A stretch of 8,187 nucleotides of DNA. Source: Desulfobulbaceae bacterium (GTDB taxonomy: Bacteria; Desulfobacterota; Desulfobulbia; Desulfobulbales; Desulfocapsaceae). The notes under the pieces were generated by a model. That model searched no databases. It had not been told where the DNA came from and saw only the letters and a list, made by a program, of their open reading frames with translations. Made by a program: the position numbers and the translations under genes. This document shows positions 1 to 6,492 of this stretch, piece by piece. How positions within the stretch are numbered: the stretch's first letter is position 1; each line of letters begins with the position of its first letter. The stretch is from the NCBI GenBank assembly GCA_027067035.1, contig JAMOMO010000301.1, positions 1 through 8,187 on the forward strand, in the 5' to 3' direction.

Positions 1-723
1 GCCGTGGACTCGGCATCACTGCAGTATGATCTGGATGGGCATGCTGTCTCTTTTAATGTACGCTATATTGAAGAGTTCGGCTGGTATCTGGTGGTTGTGC
101 AGGGTGAACTGGTGGGGCAGGATAAACTGACCAGAACCCTGCTGTTGAATTTGCTTGTCTGCGGGGTGATGGTGGTTGTGGTGTTACTTCTCACCAACCG
201 GACCATCTCTTCGTATCAGCGGGATATCGAGAAAATGGCAACCATTGACAAACTCACCGGGCTCTACAACCGTCAGGCATTTGATATGCTCTTTGATGCA
301 CTGGTTCTTGATCTCGGACGGGTTCCGGGGGATCTGTCGTTACTGCTGCTCGACATAGATCACTTTAAACGGATCAACGACGAGCACGGTCATCTTGCAG
401 GGGATGCGGTACTGAAACACGTCGCTGTCCTGATACGTACCCGTCTGCGTGAAACAGATATTAAGTGCCGCTGGGGGGGAGAGGAGTTTCTGCTTCTTCT
501 CAAAGGCTGTGATCTGCAGCGGGCCACGAAAATGGCGGAGGATTTGCGCCTTGAGATCATGAATAATCCCCTTCAGCTCGGGGAGAAGGTTCTGGCTGTT
601 ACTGTGAGTATCGGTGTCTCGGGATTTTCCGCCGGAGACGACCGGGATGCGCTTATTGATAAGGCTGACACGGCCCTGTATGTGGCAAAGTCCAATGGTC
701 GCAATCAGGTGGTGACTATTTAG
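1..723 (+). CDS. Membrane-bound diguanylate cyclase (GGDEF domain), C-terminal part
   Basis: The gene is cut by the left edge; the frame is open from base 1 and 240 residues are visible. By family knowledge it makes cyclic di-GMP from two GTP at the inner face of the cytoplasmic membrane. Visible residues 10-37, with GWYLVVVQGE at 28-37, resemble the membrane-proximal end of a periplasmic Cache-type sensor. A hydrophobic helix follows at about 46-65, then a GGDEF domain from about 78 to the end. In that domain LTGLYNR is at 85-91, LLDIDHFKRIND at 116-127 carries the metal-binding aspartates, and the active-site signature GGEEF is at 159-163. RETD at 150-153 lies five residues before it, which is the RxxD inhibitory site, so product feedback is likely. 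No EAL or HD-GYP domain follows. The ligand sensed cannot be read from the visible part. The gene converges on its right-hand neighbour with only 7 bp between stops. Confidence 0.92.
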   Translation, partial: AVDSASLQYDLDGHAVSFNVRYIEEFGWYLVVVQGELVGQDKLTRTLLLNLLVCGVMVVVVLLLTNRTISSYQRDIEKMATIDKLTGLYNRQAFDMLFDALVLDLGRVPGDLSLLLLDIDHFKRINDEHGHLAGDAVLKHVAVLIRTRLRETDIKCRWGGEEFLLLLKGCDLQRATKMAEDLRLEIMNNPLQLGEKVLAVTVSIGVSGFSAGDDRDALIDKADTALYVAKSNGRNQVVTI

Positions 724-730
724 GGCCAGG

Positions 731-3409
731 TTACGTCTCTTCGGTGGGATGGGGGAAGTGTTGTAAGAGATACTGTTCTTCATCCTCCCGGCTTTCAACT
801 CTGCCGTCCAGGCGTGCGTCCCGCAATGCTGCAAAAATATCCTTGAAGAGTTCTCCTGGAGTGTAGCCGGCATCTTTCAGGTCGTCACCGTTGAGTATCG
901 GCTGTATGTTTCGCAGAGTGGTGACATAGAGGGAGACCGTCTGTTTGATCTCTTTTTTCCTCGCTATGGCCATGAGGTAGAGGAGGCCTTCGTTGGAAAG
1001 TGGGGAGAGCATCCTGTCAATAATACTGTTTTTGTCAGGGATGCTTGAGTACAGCGAGTTGGCAAGTTCCTCGGCCTTGAGCTTCTGGGTGATGAGTTCA
1101 TGACAGATCTGTTTGTGAACCTGGAAGCGTTCGCAGAATGTCTCAATCTGTCGTGGCCGGGAGCGCGCCATGACCGCAAGAAGATAGATGCGCCAGGCTT
1201 CGATTTTTTCATCAAGGTAGAGCAGGGAAAACCAGGAGAGGGCCTGCTGTGTCTGTCTGAGAATGTGCAGGAAGCGGCGATCGGTTTTGAGATTGGGGCG
1301 CAGGTCCGGCCAGAGGAACTGAAACAGGTTGAAATCGGCCAGTCTTCTGATCGCCAGCAGGGGGTTTTCTTCGGTGAAAATCTGTTTCAGTTCTGCAAAC
1401 AGCCTCGGGTTGGTGGCCTGCCCAAAGAGGTCCATCTTCACGGCCCCGTGAATCAATCGTTCGGTGTGTCGTGCAATTCTGAAATCCATACGCTTTTCAA
1501 AGCGGACGGCCCGCAGGATACGGCTGGGGTCTTCAACAAAGCTCAGATTGTGAAGTACTTTAATCAGCTTGTCCTTGAGGTCGTTCTGACAGTTGAAAAA
1601 ATCGATGAGCATTCCGAATTTGTCAGGGTTGAGCTGCAGGGCCATGGCGTTAATGCTGAAGTCGCGCCGGAAGAGATCAAGCTTGATGGAGGAGAGTTCG
1701 ACGGTTGGCAGGGCAGCCGGGTACTCATAGTATTCCAGTCGGGCAGTGGCCACATCAATCTTGAAACCGTCTGCCAGGGTGACATTGGCGGTGATGAAAC
1801 GATCGTGGCTCCTGACCCTGCCTCCCAGTTTGTCGACCAGCCGCTTTGCAAAGATGATTCCGTCACCCTCCACCACAATGTCAAGATCCAGGTTCTTCTG
1901 TTTTATCAGCAGGTCACGCACAAATCCTCCAACGGCATAGGCCTTGAAACCGATATCGTCGGCAACTTCACCGATGGTCCGAAGAAGGATGATCATGTCA
2001 CGATCCAGGGTTTCACTCATGAGCTGGAGGATGTTTTTGTTTTTCTCGCGGGTGGGATGGTCGTTTTCCCGGTCAAGATCCTGGGGAAAGTGTCCGGGAT
2101 CATTAATGAGCATGTTGAGGAGGTCGGTGCGGGTGATTACTCCTTCAAGCTGCTTTTCATGGATGATGGGTATCAGGCGCTGTCTCTTTTCTATGATCAG
2201 CTCCTCAATCTCGGCCAGGGTGGCGCTCAGGGGAAGCACCTCAAAATCAGTGGACATGTAATCACTCACCGGGAATGTCCCCAGGTTGTGATGGATTGCC
2301 TTTTCAACGATTCTGCGGGAAATGGTCCCAATGATCTGGCCCTGATGGTCAGTGCCGTCATCGTTGCTGCTGAGGATGGGAAGTACGGTGATATTGTATC
2401 TGGTGAGCAGTTTGTTGGCCTCGAGGATGGAGGTCTCCGGAGGGATGCTGATGACCGGACGGGACAGCATTTCTCCGGCAATGGCCTGTGGCTTGATGTG
2501 ACGGTGAAAACTGCGGATGAGTTGTTCCTGGGCCTCGATCATGGTCATGTCGCGAATGGTGGCCGAAGCGGCGGAGGCATGGCCGCCGCCATTGAAATCC
2601 CTTGCAATGGAACCGGCGTTGACTTCAGGGATTCGTGACCTGGCAATGAGGTAGATACGTCCCTCCATGCAGACCAGTGCAAAGAGACAGTCGAGGTTTT
2701 CCATCACCATGAAACGGCGGACAATGAGGGAGAAGTCATCCTCATATTTTTGCAGGGTGAGATTTACAAGGACAACTTTTGTTCCTGAAATTGTGTATGA
2801 CTGCGCTGTTTTTCCCAGTTCATGGATAAGGCTGACCTGGCGGGAGGTGAGATCATAGGAGAGAAACTGGGATATAACATCAAGCTGAGCTCCCTGTTCA
2901 ACGAGCCAGGCGGCAGCAAGGAGGTCTTCGGGAGTGGTGGTGAGATGGGTGAGGGATCCCGTGTCTTCATAAATTCCAAGGCCGAATATGGTGGCCTCCT
3001 CAGAACTGATGGGGATTTTTTTCTCCTTCAGAATCCGGCATATAATTGTGGTAGTTGAACCAACTTGGCGAATTACCTCAACTGTTCCCCTTATGGTGTC
3101 CCTGTTATCCGGGTGATGATCGTAAAGATGAACTACAGTGTCAGCGGAGTCAAGGCAGTTTCCCAGTTCACCTATCCGGGATCTTTGTCTGGTGTCCACC
3201 ACAATCAGGGTGGAAATGTGGCTGATATCAATATGCTTGAGCTTTATGAAGTCATATCTGTACTGGAGGGTTTCCGCAATGAACCGACGCACATTCTTTT
3301 CCTGGGAGCCGGGAAAAACCATGGCTGCATCAGGATAGAGCTTCTGAACTGCAATCATTGATGCAAGACTGTCAAAGTCGGCATTGAGGTGGGAAGTAAT
3401 GACTTTCAT
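731..3409 (-). CDS. DHH phosphoesterase-CBS-CBS-tRNA nucleotidyltransferase/poly(A) polymerase fusion (probable A-adding enzyme)
   Basis: An 892-residue cytoplasmic fusion, about twice the size of a plain CCA enzyme. Residues 1-300 are a DHH/DHHA1 phosphoesterase: H7, D11 and D13 (HLNADFD), D72, DHH at 97-99, D149, and NGGGHA at 273-278. Two CBS domains lie at about 313-372 and 380-437; such pairs usually bind adenine nucleotides. The class II nucleotidyltransferase head starts near 488: GGFVRD 494-499, catalytic DLD 508-510, RRDFSINAMA 581-590, and the base-selecting template EDPSR 626-630. A helical tRNA-binding tail runs to 892. In the family, this architecture in deltaproteobacteria and Aquifex relatives is linked to tRNA A76 addition or poly(A) synthesis, with CC added by another enzyme; exact specificity cannot be read here. 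In motif C, usually DxFxGxxDL, the glycine is Cys607. The ATG at 3409 opens directly into the DHH domain but has only a weak TTGAG upstream. Confidence 0.9.
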   Translation of the reverse strand: MKVITSHLNADFDSLASMIAVQKLYPDAAMVFPGSQEKNVRRFIAETLQYRYDFIKLKHIDISHISTLIVVDTRQRSRIGELGNCLDSADTVVHLYDHHPDNRDTIRGTVEVIRQVGSTTTIICRILKEKKIPISSEEATIFGLGIYEDTGSLTHLTTTPEDLLAAAWLVEQGAQLDVISQFLSYDLTSRQVSLIHELGKTAQSYTISGTKVVLVNLTLQKYEDDFSLIVRRFMVMENLDCLFALVCMEGRIYLIARSRIPEVNAGSIARDFNGGGHASAASATIRDMTMIEAQEQLIRSFHRHIKPQAIAGEMLSRPVISIPPETSILEANKLLTRYNITVLPILSSNDDGTDHQGQIIGTISRRIVEKAIHHNLGTFPVSDYMSTDFEVLPLSATLAEIEELIIEKRQRLIPIIHEKQLEGVITRTDLLNMLINDPGHFPQDLDRENDHPTREKNKNILQLMSETLDRDMIILLRTIGEVADDIGFKAYAVGGFVRDLLIKQKNLDLDIVVEGDGIIFAKRLVDKLGGRVRSHDRFITANVTLADGFKIDVATARLEYYEYPAALPTVELSSIKLDLFRRDFSINAMALQLNPDKFGMLIDFFNCQNDLKDKLIKVLHNLSFVEDPSRILRAVRFEKRMDFRIARHTERLIHGAVKMDLFGQATNPRLFAELKQIFTEENPLLAIRRLADFNLFQFLWPDLRPNLKTDRRFLHILRQTQQALSWFSLLYLDEKIEAWRIYLLAVMARSRPRQIETFCERFQVHKQICHELITQKLKAEELANSLYSSIPDKNSIIDRMLSPLSNEGLLYLMAIARKKEIKQTVSLYVTTLRNIQPILNGDDLKDAGYTPGELFKDIFAALRDARLDGRVESREDEEQYLLQHFPHPTEET

Positions 3410-3647
3410 AAAAAATAACTCAATAACTTACATGTCCATCATTGAACGAAATTCTCGGAGGCCGGTAAATGGATGGTACTCTATTTTTCTTACTCTTTAC
3501 CAGTTGTTTTAGTCACCCTTGTGGAAAAACGGGAGAAAATCGTGACCCTGTGACGATGCTGTCGGGGGATTGCCTTTGTGGTGTTTTTTGCAGCTGGTCC
3601 GGTAAACAGCGGACCGCTTCTGGTACTTTTCTGATCCAGGGAACCCG
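3410..3647. other. 238-bp intergenic gap between xerD and the nucleotidyltransferase gene
   Basis: I see no convincing coding region here: the short open frames on both strands lack family features and a good ribosome site. The gap should hold the promoter of the downstream minus-strand nucleotidyltransferase gene, but I could not identify a clear -35/-10 pair. It contains a perfect 6-bp inverted repeat at 3596-3615 and a minor 5-bp one (ATCGT 3539-3543 with ACGAT 3553-3557). Confidence 0.5.
3596..3615. repeat. Inverted repeat GGTCCG/CGGACC downstream of xerD
   Basis: GGTCCG at 3596-3601 is the reverse complement of CGGACC at 3610-3615, with an 8-base loop. Allowing one bulged T at 3595, two further GC pairs can form outside it. 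It lies about 33 bp past the xerD stop on the minus strand, where a terminator would be expected. However, the minus-strand sequence after the stem is A-rich rather than T-rich, so it is not a classical intrinsic terminator. It could be an RNA-stabilising hairpin, a weak or factor-assisted terminator, or a protein site. Confidence 0.4.
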
Positions 3648-4559
3648 TCAGCCTCGTGGATGGAATTTCCTGTGGATCGATTTGAGACGTTTCTGGTCAA
3701 CCTGGGTGTAGATCTGGGTTGTGGTAATATCTGAATGTCCCAGCATGATCTGTACTGAGCGGAGGTCGGCTCCATGGGAGAGAAGGTGGGTGGCAAAGGA
3801 GTGGCGCAGACTGTGGGGGGAAATGGTTTCATGAATCCCTGCCGCGCGAGCCGCCTCTTTGACTATCTGCCAGAACCGGAGACGGGTCATTCCTTTGCCA
3901 CGATTGGTGATAAACAGTGTGTTGCTGCGTTTTCCCTTCAGAATCAGGGGACGGGCAGATTCCATATAGGTCTCAATGGCCTCTTTTGCGGGGATGCCAA
4001 AGGGGACCAGGCGTTCTTTTTCCCCCTTTCCCAGAACCCGGAGGAAGCAGGAAGAAAGGTTGCAGCTGGTGACAGGCAGGCTTACCAGCTCTGAGACCCG
4101 CAGTCCTGTTGAGTAGAGGGTCTGGAGCATGGCGTGATTTCGCTGTGACAGTGGGGTGGAGACTGCGGGGGGCTGGAGAAGGCTGTTTACCTGGGCCACG
4201 GATAAGCCTTTGGGGAGACTTGTGCCGCTTTTGGGAGTCGTTGTGTTGGAAAAAGGATTGCCGGTAACAAGATGCTGTGCCGTGAGATAGCTGAAGAAAC
4301 TTCTCAGGGCGGAGATTCTTCTGGCATTGCTGCGATGTGAGATGTTCCTTGTGCGACAGTGCTCAAGAAATCCATGAATGACTTTGCCGTTGACCTGCTT
4401 CAGTTCTTTTTTTCTGCCCGCGAGAAAACGGAGAAAAAAATGGATGTCTGCGTCGTAGGCCTTGACGGTGTTTTCTGCAAAGCGTCTCTCGGTGATGAGG
4501 TGGTGAAGAAAGAGCTCTTTGGCAGCAGCAAACTCTTGTGGGAGGGGTTTTCCGGCGAT
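3648..4559 (-). CDS. xerD: Tyrosine recombinase XerD (start codon unclear)
   Basis: By family knowledge, XerC and XerD resolve chromosome dimers at dif, normally with FtsK. Numbering from an ATC codon at 4559, the product has 303 residues. The N-terminal core-binding domain is at about 8-100 (RRFAENTVKAYDADIHFFLR 25-44). The catalytic domain is complete: R154 (TGLRVSEL), K178 (LGKGEKER), H249 and R252 (HSLRHSF), H275 (LGHSDITT) and nucleophile Y284. These sit five or six residues after their E. coli XerD equivalents, and the C-terminus HPRG resembles that of XerD (HHPRA), so I prefer XerD over XerC. The difficulty is the start. From the in-frame TAA at 4602-4604 down to the Met at 4199 there is no ATG, GTG or TTG, yet that stretch encodes the conserved N-terminal domain. 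ATC at 4559 fits the length but has no Shine-Dalgarno site. A TTG at 4623-4625 is in frame but meets the TAA after seven codons. Starting at 4199 would lose the whole N-terminal domain. Confidence 0.8.
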   Translation of the reverse strand: MAGKPLPQEFAAAKELFLHHLITERRFAENTVKAYDADIHFFLRFLAGRKKELKQVNGKVIHGFLEHCRTRNISHRSNARRISALRSFFSYLTAQHLVTGNPFSNTTTPKSGTSLPKGLSVAQVNSLLQPPAVSTPLSQRNHAMLQTLYSTGLRVSELVSLPVTSCNLSSCFLRVLGKGEKERLVPFGIPAKEAIETYMESARPLILKGKRSNTLFITNRGKGMTRLRFWQIVKEAARAAGIHETISPHSLRHSFATHLLSHGADLRSVQIMLGHSDITTTQIYTQVDQKRLKSIHRKFHPRG

Positions 4560-4586
4560 GGCAGACTGTGGTGGGAAAAGAGAAAA

Positions 4587-4613
4587 CGCCCGTTGCAGGT
4601 GTTACAGCGGGCG
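4587..4613 (-). terminator. Probable intrinsic terminator after rpsU
   Basis: On the minus strand, CGCCCG (4613-4608) pairs perfectly with CGGGCG (4592-4587). After one mismatch, four more pairs can form around a five-base loop ACACC. The stem is followed at once by TTTTCTCTTTT (4586-4576). It begins 25 bp past the rpsU stop, so it probably ends or attenuates the rpsU transcript. It also overlaps the 5' end of the open xerD frame, which implies that xerD is read either by read-through or from a promoter I could not identify. Confidence 0.6.
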
Positions 4614-4638
4614 CAGGTAAAACAATGCTTTTCTGCTC

Positions 4639-4830
4639 TCAGCCGCGTCTGACACGGTTAAACTTGCGGAGTTTGCGTCGAGCTTCAGCTTGTTTGCGAC
4701 GTTTCTTAACGCTGGGTTTCTCGTAGTGTTCCCGGCGTTTCAGCTCTCTTTTGATTCCATCAATCTGCAGTTTCTTTTTCAGCTGCCTGATGGCATACTC
4801 AAGATCTCCACGAACTTCAACTTCTATCAT
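4639..4830 (-). CDS. rpsU: 30S ribosomal protein S21
   Basis: A small, highly basic 63-residue protein of the 30S subunit; family knowledge places S21 near the anti-Shine-Dalgarno end of 16S rRNA, acting in initiation. It begins MIEVEVRGDLEYAIRQLKKK. The family core RREHYEKPSVKKRRK (about residues 33-47) is followed by an Arg/Lys-rich tail ending RVRRG. The ATG at 4830 is chosen because GGAG lies six bases upstream. A longer version from a TTG at 4851 would add seven residues that read through that ribosome site, so it is unlikely. The gene has a good promoter and an AT-rich leader of about 90 nt upstream, and a terminator-like hairpin downstream. It stands alone in the same direction as xerD and glcD, without the dnaG-rpoD neighbours seen in E. 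coli. Confidence 0.95.
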   Translation of the reverse strand: MIEVEVRGDLEYAIRQLKKKLQIDGIKRELKRREHYEKPSVKKRRKQAEARRKLRKFNRVRRG

Positions 4831-4836
4831 TTGGGG

Positions 4837-4840
4837 CTCC
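4837..4840 (-). promoter_or_regulatory. Ribosome binding site of rpsU
   Basis: On the minus strand GGAG is followed by six bases (CCCCAA) and then the ATG at 4830-4828. It decides the start between that ATG and an upstream in-frame TTG at 4851. Confidence 0.75.
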
Positions 4841-4884
4841 GTTATCAACAATATTTACGAAAAATCCGAAAACACAAAATTCCA

Positions 4885-4910
4885 GACTTTCATTACAATT
4901 ATAAAAAGTC
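4885..4910 (-). promoter_or_regulatory. Hairpin in the rpsU leader
   Basis: On the minus strand GACTTT (4910-4905) pairs with AAAGTC (4890-4885). TTA and TAA inside can add three pairs with a two-base bulge, leaving a loop of about six bases. It would lie about 10 nt after the inferred transcription start, in an AT-rich leader. A TATAAT at 4903-4898 falls within it but has no matching -35. Function is unknown; autoregulation or transcript stability are possibilities only. Confidence 0.35.
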
Positions 4911-4927
4911 ACGACAATAAACTTCTT

Positions 4928-4956
4928 TATATAAAAAAAACTTCTGCGTATGTCAA
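4928..4956 (-). promoter_or_regulatory. Sigma-70 promoter of rpsU
   Basis: On the minus strand a consensus -35 TTGACA (4956-4951) is followed by a 17-base spacer containing eight Ts at its end and a -10 TATATA (4933-4928). The start of transcription would be near 4921, giving a leader of about 90 nt before the rpsU ATG. The -35 box lies only 8 bp beyond the stop codon of the upstream gene glcD. rpsU can therefore be expressed strongly on its own even if it is also reached from upstream. Confidence 0.7.
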
Positions 4957-4964
4957 TGGATTTT

Positions 4965-6371
4965 TCACTGAAAGGGTGATGGATCACCGGAGCTGCTTTC
5001 AGGAAAGATTTTTCCGGGGTTGAGAATATTGTTTCTGTCAAAAAGCTCTTTGATCTGGCGCATGACCCTCAGGCTGGTGTCATTGAGCTCCATGCTGATG
5101 TATGGCATCTTGCTTGTTCCAATTCCATGTTCTCCTGAAAGGGTTCCCCCCATGCTGAGAACTTTTTCAAAAAGATCTTTTTTGGCAGCAGCGACCCTGG
5201 CTTCTTCTCCCTCTTTGCTGTTGTCGGACATGATGTTGACATGGATGTTTCCGTCTCCGGCGTGTCCAAATGTGAGGATGGTAAGGCCGAGTCTGCTGCC
5301 AAGGGTCTCGCAGAATTGGACAAGTTCCGGGATGCGGCTCCTTGGGACCACAACATCCTCACTGGTCTTATGGGGGGCGAGGGTGAATGCTGCGGGGGAG
5401 ATCGACCGTCTGGCCTTCCAGATCTCTGCAATTTCCGCCTCCGTACCGGCCTGCCGCAGGCTGCATTGTTGCCTGGTTGCGGCGAGTTTCTGCAGCAGCT
5501 GCGTCTGTCTCCCGGTGTGCGCCCGGTCACCGTCGATTTCAATGATCAGCATGGCCTCGGTGTCTTTTTTCAGGGCACCGGGGAGAAGGTCGGCAACCAC
5601 CTGTATGGCGGTTTTATCCATGTACTCCAGGGTACAGGGAAGGATGTTCTCCTGAAGAATGGCGGCAACCAGTTCCGTGGCTTCTGCAAGGGAACCTGAG
5701 GTGAGGAGGAACGTCTCTTTGTGCTCAGGCAGGGGCAGGAGTCTGGTTATTATTTTTGTTATAATTCCAAGGGTTCCTTCGGATCCGATAAAGAGGCGGG
5801 TGAGGTCGTAGCCCACAACGCCTTTTTCGGTACGGGTTCCTGTTCTGAGTATGTCTCCGCTGGCAAGCACCACCTCGAGACCAATGATGGAATCTTTGGT
5901 GACGCCGTATTTGATGGCGGACGGGCCTCCGGCACATTCTGCTACGTTTCCGCCAATGGTGCAGAATTTGAGGCTGGCAGGGTCCGGCGCGTACATGAGC
6001 CGCTGTTTTTTCAGCTCCTGCTGAAACTCTCCGGTGATGAGCCCCGGTTCCACGATGGCAATCTGGTTTTCCCTGTCTATTTCAAGGATACGGTTCATGC
6101 GGGTACAGCTCAACACGATTCCGCCACGGACCGGGAGGGCGCCACCGGTGGTGCCGCTCCCTGCACCACGGGCAACCAGCGGGATCTTTCTGCTGTTCGC
6201 AAGCCTGGCCAGTGCTGCCACCTGCTCTGTGCTGTCAGGCAGGACAACGGCATCGGGAAGAAAGGTCTGTCTGCTGTTGTCGTAGGAGTAGCAGTGTCGT
6301 TCCTCAAGTTCTCTGCTGCAGTGCTCCTGTCCGACAATTGCCGCAATTTGTGTGAATATTTCATCGTTCAT
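4965..6371 (-). CDS. glcD: FAD-linked oxidase, GlcD / D-lactate dehydrogenase type
   Basis: A 468-residue flavoprotein of the vanillyl-alcohol-oxidase fold that by family knowledge oxidises a 2-hydroxyacid (glycolate, D-lactate or similar) to the 2-oxoacid. The N-terminal FAD-binding domain runs to about residue 216. It has the diphosphate loop RGAGSGTTGGALP at 68-80, IGGNVAECAGG at 139-149, and GYDLTRLFIGSEGTLGIITK at 187-206. The C-terminal substrate domain has GHAGDGNIH at 369-377 and GEHGIG at 413-418; H370, H377 and E414 are the probable metal ligands. It ends near NPGK at 451-454. There is no signal peptide or membrane helix, so it is cytoplasmic or peripheral. An in-frame ATG at 6389 would add six residues; neither start has a good ribosome site, and I prefer 6371 for usual family length. 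No Fe-S partner (GlcF or LldE type) or permease is adjacent, so the substrate and electron acceptor are undetermined. Confidence 0.88.
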   Translation of the reverse strand: MNDEIFTQIAAIVGQEHCSRELEERHCYSYDNSRQTFLPDAVVLPDSTEQVAALARLANSRKIPLVARGAGSGTTGGALPVRGGIVLSCTRMNRILEIDRENQIAIVEPGLITGEFQQELKKQRLMYAPDPASLKFCTIGGNVAECAGGPSAIKYGVTKDSIIGLEVVLASGDILRTGTRTEKGVVGYDLTRLFIGSEGTLGIITKIITRLLPLPEHKETFLLTSGSLAEATELVAAILQENILPCTLEYMDKTAIQVVADLLPGALKKDTEAMLIIEIDGDRAHTGRQTQLLQKLAATRQQCSLRQAGTEAEIAEIWKARRSISPAAFTLAPHKTSEDVVVPRSRIPELVQFCETLGSRLGLTILTFGHAGDGNIHVNIMSDNSKEGEEARVAAAKKDLFEKVLSMGGTLSGEHGIGTSKMPYISMELNDTSLRVMRQIKELFDRNNILNPGKIFPESSSGDPSPFQ

Positions 6372-6492
6372 GCGTCTATTGTACCCCATGGTGCAAAAAA
6401 ATCAGTAAGGATTTGGAGCTGGTGGTGGATCTTGCTCCGGTCATGGGGTAGAATATCCGTTATGAATCTATCCATTACAGGTGATGAAAAAT

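Noticed and set aside
724..730. Terminator between the convergent cyclase and nucleotidyltransferase genes
   Set aside because: Only 7 bp separate the stops, and I could not find a stable hairpin with a T tract on either side.
1100..2638. A 512-codon open frame on the plus strand, antisense to the nucleotidyltransferase gene
   Set aside because: It lies wholly inside a well-supported gene on the other strand, shows no recognisable domain, and such long antisense frames arise from codon bias. No ribosome site supports it.
3509..3832. A 107-codon minus-strand frame overlapping the 3' end of xerD and the gap
   Set aside because: Most of it is an out-of-frame reading of the xerD C-terminus; no motif or ribosome site.
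3648..4559. Integrase of a mobile element rather than XerD
   Set aside because: The length, catalytic spacing and HPRG ending match chromosomal XerD, and there are no attachment-site repeats, tRNA gene or cargo genes nearby.
4589..4630. Minus-strand reading with a CxxCxxCxxC pattern (HCFTCARCNTC) between rpsU and xerD
   Set aside because: There is no start codon in that frame, the stretch is very short, and it coincides with the terminator-like hairpin. The cysteine pattern is probably chance.
6420..6436. GG...TTGCT resembling a sigma-54 promoter upstream of ddl
   Set aside because: The spacing between the GG and GC elements does not equal the required ten bases for any choice of GG.
6449..6454. 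TAGAAT as a -10 box for ddl
   Set aside because: No acceptable -35 hexamer lies 16-18 bases upstream.
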